A DNA stretch of 9,757 nucleotides from an uncultured Alphaproteobacteria bacterium. GTDB lineage: Bacteria; Pseudomonadota; Alphaproteobacteria; Rhodobacterales; Rhodobacteraceae. The notes beneath the pieces were generated by a model. It was not told where the DNA came from. It ran no database searches and saw only the letters and a list, made by a program, of their open reading frames with translations. Position numbers and translations under genes: made by a program. The DNA lies in contig CACHJY010000033.1 in the NCBI GenBank assembly GCA_902580265.1, positions 1-9,757 of the forward strand, written 5' to 3'. Shown here piece by piece: positions 6,621-9,757 of the stretch (position 1 is its first letter; each line of letters opens with the position of its first letter).

Positions 6621-6649
6621 TTGACCTCTTTAAGTGTAAATTATAAACT
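6621..6649 (+). promoter_or_regulatory. Probable sigma70-type promoter for the thiolase gene
   Basis: TTGACC (6621-6626, five of six bases of the consensus -35) is followed after 17 nt by TAAACT (6644-6649); an overlapping TATAAA (6642-6647) gives 15 nt. Either would start transcription shortly before the AGGAG at 6653. This is a pattern match only. Confidence 0.4.
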
Positions 6650-6669
6650 AATAGGAGTTTTGAAAAGGC

Positions 6670-6673
6670 GGAG
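6670..6673 (+). promoter_or_regulatory. Ribosome-binding site for the thiolase gene
   Basis: GGAG within GGCGGAG ends 6 nt before the ATG at 6680. A second AGGAG (6653-6657) lies further up, before a TTG that would open a seven-codon frame ending in a TGA overlapping the thiolase ATG. Confidence 0.6.
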
Positions 6674-6679
6674 CCAAAA

Positions 6680-7879
6680 ATGACAAAAAAATCAACTGGA
6701 AATAAAGTAGTAGTAGCAGGAGTCGGAATGATTCCTTTTGCTAAGCCTGGTGCTTCAGAGACCTATGATATTATGGGTGCAAAAGCAGCTAAGTTAGCGC
6801 TCCAAGACAGTGGTGTAGACTATAAAGATATCCAAAGTGCATTTGTTGGATATGTATTCGGGGATTCCACATCAGGTCAGCGTGCTTTATATCATGTTGG
6901 AATGACAGGTATTCCAATTATAAATGTAAACAATAACTGTTCCACAGGTTCCACAGCACTTTATTTGGCGAGGCAAGCGATAGAAAGTGGTTCTAGTGAT
7001 TGCGTCCTGGCTCTGGGCTTTGAGCAAATGCGACCAGGGGCGCTCGGTGATATCTACACTGACAGGCCTAGTCCTTTTGGTGAATTTAATGAAACCTGCG
7101 AACAGTTAGTAGGTAACGCAGAAATTCCATTAGCGTTACGTTACTTTGGAGGTGCTGGAAAATCACATATGGATAAATATGGGACCACCATGAAAGACTT
7201 TGCAAAAATTAGAGCTAAAGCTAGCAGACATGCTACTAAAAATCCCTTAGCTCTATTCAAAAAAGAGGTCAGTGAGGAAGAAGTAATGGAGTCACCAATT
7301 ATGTGGCCAGGTGTTATGACTAGATTAATGGCTTGCCCACCAACCTGTGGAGGGGCTGCTGCTGTATTGGTTTCCGAAAAGTTTGCGAATAAACACAATC
7401 TTGACTCAAGTGTAAAGATATTAGCGCAGGCAATGACAACTGATTATGAGTCTACTTTTTTAGAGAAGGATATGATGCAATTAGTAGGATACGACATGAC
7501 TAAGGAGGCGGCAAAAAATGTATATCAGCAAACTGGGGTTGATGTTAAAGATGTGGACGTAGTAGAACTGCACGATTGTTTTGCCCACAATGAGCTTATA
7601 ACTTATGAAGCTCTTGGCTTATGTGAAGAAGGGGAAGCGCAAAAGTTCGTTCAAGATGGAGATAATACTTTTGGGGGCAAATTTGTCACTAATCCATCCG
7701 GAGGATTACTCTCAAAAGGGCACCCATTGGGGGCTACTGGATTAGCACAGTGTTTTGAATTGACCCAGCAGCTGCGTGGAAATGCAGGTGAAAAGCAAGT
7801 TGATGGTGCCAAAACGGCTCTGCAACATAATCTCGGCTTGGGCGGGGCGTGCGTAGCTACACTTTATCAAAGCTCATAA
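6680..7879 (+). CDS. Thiolase of the SCP-x / acetyl-CoA acetyltransferase-like family
   Basis: This is a cytoplasmic thiolase-fold enzyme, 399 aa, expected to cleave or form 3-oxoacyl-CoA thioesters. It closely resembles the thiolase half of eukaryotic sterol carrier protein x, as I recall that sequence. The nucleophilic cysteine is C87 in NVNNNCSTGSTALYLARQA. The catalytic HDCF motif is at 298-301 in VVELHDCFAHNELITYEALG. H348 lies in NPSGGLLSKGHPLGATGLAQ, and C391 in GLGGACVATLY is the second active-site cysteine position. There is no C-terminal SCP-2 lipid-transfer domain, so it is the stand-alone form. Probable substrates are branched or side-chain acyl-CoAs, but these cannot be read from sequence. 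It has its own promoter region and lacks an obvious tie to sulfur oxidation; no acyl-CoA pathway gene is beside it in the window. It ends 5 nt from htpG on the other strand. Confidence 0.9.
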   Translation: MTKKSTGNKVVVAGVGMIPFAKPGASETYDIMGAKAAKLALQDSGVDYKDIQSAFVGYVFGDSTSGQRALYHVGMTGIPIINVNNNCSTGSTALYLARQAIESGSSDCVLALGFEQMRPGALGDIYTDRPSPFGEFNETCEQLVGNAEIPLALRYFGGAGKSHMDKYGTTMKDFAKIRAKASRHATKNPLALFKKEVSEEEVMESPIMWPGVMTRLMACPPTCGGAAAVLVSEKFANKHNLDSSVKILAQAMTTDYESTFLEKDMMQLVGYDMTKEAAKNVYQQTGVDVKDVDVVELHDCFAHNELITYEALGLCEEGEAQKFVQDGDNTFGGKFVTNPSGGLLSKGHPLGATGLAQCFELTQQLRGNAGEKQVDGAKTALQHNLGLGGACVATLYQSS

Positions 7880-7884
7880 ATAGA

Positions 7885-9741
7885 TCAGCCTAGTGCAATA
7901 CCCAAGAACTTTGATATTCTTTGGTTAAATTTCGCTATGTCGTGAGGGAGCTCTCCTTCCACCAATTTTGCCTGATCAAATAGTAGAAAAGAGGCATCGC
8001 TCAACGCATCTTTGTCTGTATCCTTAATCTTATTGAGTTTCTTTATTATATTATGATCAGGATTTATTTCTAATATTCTAGGCATACCCTTGAAGTCCTT
8101 ATTTTGAATTTTCATTATTCTTTCCATCTGAACATCCATCCCGGTATCAGGTGCGACCAGACAGCAAGCACTATCAACCAATTTTGTGGACACTTTAACA
8201 TCTTGTACGTTTTCCCCCAGAATTCCTTTAATTTTTTCGACTAGACCTTTTATGCCTGCCGGTGGTTTCTTTTCTTTTTCTTTTTTATCGTCTGAAAAAG
8301 CTGTTAGATCTATATCACCTTTGGTAATAGAAACAAACTTTCTGTCTTGGAACTCACTTGCCATAGATAACCAAAATGTATCGATAGGGTCTGTTAAAAA
8401 TAAGACATCAAGCTTCTTTTTCTTAAACACTTCAAGATGTGGACTACCTTCAGCCATTTCCTTGTTTTCTGCTGCTAAATAATATATATCCTTCTGCTCT
8501 GTGTTCATTTTTCCGATATAATCTGTTAAAAACACTTGTTTATTCTCATTCATGGACTGGAATTTTGATAATTCGAGAAGTTCTGTCTTTAGGTCAAAAT
8601 CCTCATAAATTCCTTCTTTAAGAACGATGCCAAATTCATTCCAAAAAGAAGAATACATTTCTGAATCTTTATCCTTCAGCTTTTTTAGTTCGTTAATGAT
8701 CCTTTTCTTTAATGCCTTAGAAATTTTGTTTAAGGTGGCATTATGCTGAAGCATTTCTCTGCTAACATTCAGGTCGACGTCTGATGTGTCGACTATACCT
8801 TTAACAAACCTGAGCCATCTTGGTAGAAGGCTTTCAGAGTCATCTGTTATCAAGACCCGGTTTGAATAAAGTTTGATTTTAGATTTCACATCCATTTGAA
8901 ACAAATCAAACGGTCTTGAATCTGGGATAAAGAGAAGATTTATATAGCTTAATGTTCCTTCAACCTTGTTATGTAAGGTGAGTAAAGGTTTATTAAATCC
9001 AGCACCTATTTGCTTGTAAAACTCTTCATATTGTTCAGCAGAAATATCTTTCTTCTCTCTTATCCAAATAGCTGAAGCTTTATTAAGTAATTCAGGTTCA
9101 TTCTTTCCATCAATAAAATTTACAGAATACATTAAATGATCTGAATACTTTCGAGTTACAAAACCTATCCTCTCTTTATCAAGGTATTCCTTTTCACTCT
9201 TTTTTATATGGAGCGTGATTTCTGTTCCTATCTCTTCTTTAGTAGCATCAGAAATTTCGTATCCTGAAATACCATCAGACACCCATTTATTTGCTTTCGC
9301 TTGCCCTACACTCTTGCTTACAACTTCAACTTTATCAGCGACCATAAAAGCAGAATAAAAACCTACACCAAACTGACCTATAAGATTAACGTCATTCTTT
9401 TTTTTATCTTTTCCTGCGTTCTTTTCAAGTTCCGCCAAGAATTCTGTAGTTCCGGATTTGGCAATTGTCCCAAGAGAATTTTCTAATTCTTCTTTATTCA
9501 TTCCGACGCCGTTATCCTTTATTAATAATGTGCTATCCTTTTTGTTTGCATGGATCTCAATTTTAAGATCTTCTGTCCCAACGTTATCATTTTTTTCTGT
9601 CAAAGATAGGAACCGGCGCTTATCAAGCGCATCACTGCTATTAGAAATCAATTCTCTAAGAAAAATCTCTTTTTCCGAGTAGAGAGAATTAATTACGATG
9701 TTGAGAACGCGACCAGTATCTGCTTCAAAAGCCTTTTTCAT
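7885..9741 (-). CDS. htpG: HtpG, Hsp90-family molecular chaperone
   Basis: This cytoplasmic ATP-driven homodimeric chaperone is full length at 618 aa. The N-terminal GHKL ATPase domain (about 1-215) has FLRELISNSSDALDK with catalytic E30 and magnesium-binding N34, IKDNGVGM with the adenine-binding D76, LGTIAKSGT (90-98) and the glycine-rich lid motif GQFGVGFYSAF (122-132). The middle domain includes DVDLNVSREMLQHN with the ATP-contacting arginine R328. The C-terminal dimerisation domain (about 500-618) contains SACCLVAPDTGMDVQMERIM and RILEINPDHNI, and lacks the MEEVD tail of eukaryotic cytosolic Hsp90, as in bacteria. A lysine-rich charged stretch (about 485-495) precedes it. AAGGA in the last bases of the window, about 10 nt before the ATG, supports the start; any heat-shock promoter lies outside. 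It converges with the thiolase gene, with no room for a terminator between them. Confidence 0.98.
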   Translation of the reverse strand: MKKAFEADTGRVLNIVINSLYSEKEIFLRELISNSSDALDKRRFLSLTEKNDNVGTEDLKIEIHANKKDSTLLIKDNGVGMNKEELENSLGTIAKSGTTEFLAELEKNAGKDKKKNDVNLIGQFGVGFYSAFMVADKVEVVSKSVGQAKANKWVSDGISGYEISDATKEEIGTEITLHIKKSEKEYLDKERIGFVTRKYSDHLMYSVNFIDGKNEPELLNKASAIWIREKKDISAEQYEEFYKQIGAGFNKPLLTLHNKVEGTLSYINLLFIPDSRPFDLFQMDVKSKIKLYSNRVLITDDSESLLPRWLRFVKGIVDTSDVDLNVSREMLQHNATLNKISKALKKRIINELKKLKDKDSEMYSSFWNEFGIVLKEGIYEDFDLKTELLELSKFQSMNENKQVFLTDYIGKMNTEQKDIYYLAAENKEMAEGSPHLEVFKKKKLDVLFLTDPIDTFWLSMASEFQDRKFVSITKGDIDLTAFSDDKKEKEKKPPAGIKGLVEKIKGILGENVQDVKVSTKLVDSACCLVAPDTGMDVQMERIMKIQNKDFKGMPRILEINPDHNIIKKLNKIKDTDKDALSDASFLLFDQAKLVEGELPHDIAKFNQRISKFLGIALG

Positions 9742-9757
9742 TGAGAAATTTCCTTCA

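Larger units (their letters stand above)
6477..6679. other. Divergent intergenic region between cytochrome and thiolase genes
   Basis: This 203-nt non-coding, AT-rich stretch must hold the starts of two divergent transcripts. Plus-strand elements include a perfect TATAAT (6608-6613) without a good -35 and a better paired promoter at 6621-6649. On the minus strand a TTGTTT / TACAAT pair is possible. I see no tRNA, long repeat or convincing operator. Confidence 0.6.

Noticed and set aside
7141..7398. Minus-strand frame inside the thiolase gene
   Set aside because: It overlaps conserved thiolase sequence; no independent evidence of coding.
8186..9682. Four plus-strand frames (8186-8482, 8439-8621, 9301-9486, 9458-9682) opposite htpG
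   Set aside because: They are phenylalanine/serine-rich complements of lysine/glutamate-rich htpG codons, a common artefact, without start signals or domains.
1..9757. Searched by eye for CRISPR arrays, insertion sequences, tRNA genes and attachment-site repeats
   Set aside because: No regularly spaced repeats, transposase motifs, terminal inverted repeats with target duplications, or tRNA cloverleaf with CCA-type end were seen.

Overview
The window is an AT-rich bacterial segment that looks proteobacterial. It is dominated by a sulfur-oxidation (sox) locus, followed by a lipid-type thiolase and the chaperone gene htpG. The low G+C, the Tat-exported periplasmic redox proteins, the combination of SoxCD with a flavocytochrome c (SoxEF/FccAB-like) pair, and an HtpG resembling alphaproteobacterial forms all suggest a marine, probably alphaproteobacterial, organism with thiosulfate/sulfide-oxidising ability. 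The taxonomic call is an inference; no rRNA or marker gene is present to settle it.

Layout. On the + strand, positions 2-232 hold the 3' end of a thioredoxin-fold gene (SoxS-like). It is followed by soxY, soxZ, soxC, soxD and soxB (about 316-4735), closely spaced and probably one transcript: the soxY/soxZ gap is 2 nt, soxC and soxD overlap by 17 nt, and soxB follows after 45 nt. A strong stem-loop (4739-4764) separates this run from two convergent minus-strand genes: the FAD subunit of a flavocytochrome c sulfide dehydrogenase (soxF/fccB, 4775-6043) and, upstream of it, a small monohaem cytochrome c (soxE/fccA-like, 6156-6476). A 203-nt divergent promoter region then leads to an SCP-x-type thiolase on the + strand (6680-7879). 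It converges, with only 5 nt between the stop codons, on htpG (7885-9741, minus), whose start and ribosome-binding site are just inside the right edge.

How the genes work together. SoxYZ is the periplasmic carrier whose C-terminal cysteine (GGCGG) holds the sulfur substrate. SoxB hydrolyses the terminal sulfone to release sulfate. SoxCD oxidises the remaining sulfane sulfur. The SoxS-like thioredoxin may keep SoxY or other thiols active. The flavocytochrome pair oxidises sulfide, or reactivates SoxYZ as reported for SoxF. SoxXA, which loads thiosulfate onto SoxYZ, is not in the window although its gene often lies next to these genes; it may lie to the left or elsewhere. SoxY, SoxC, SoxB and the FAD subunit each carry a twin-arginine signal. 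The two cytochromes have ordinary Sec-type leaders, as expected for proteins that receive haem in the periplasm.

Nothing here is clearly a wholly new system. The points most worth following are the sox gene order without soxXA, the short single-haem SoxD, the minimal monohaem cytochrome partner of the flavoprotein, the use of GTG/TTG starts, the ribosome-binding site written inside the soxY cysteine motif, and a stand-alone thiolase strikingly like the thiolase half of eukaryotic SCP-x.
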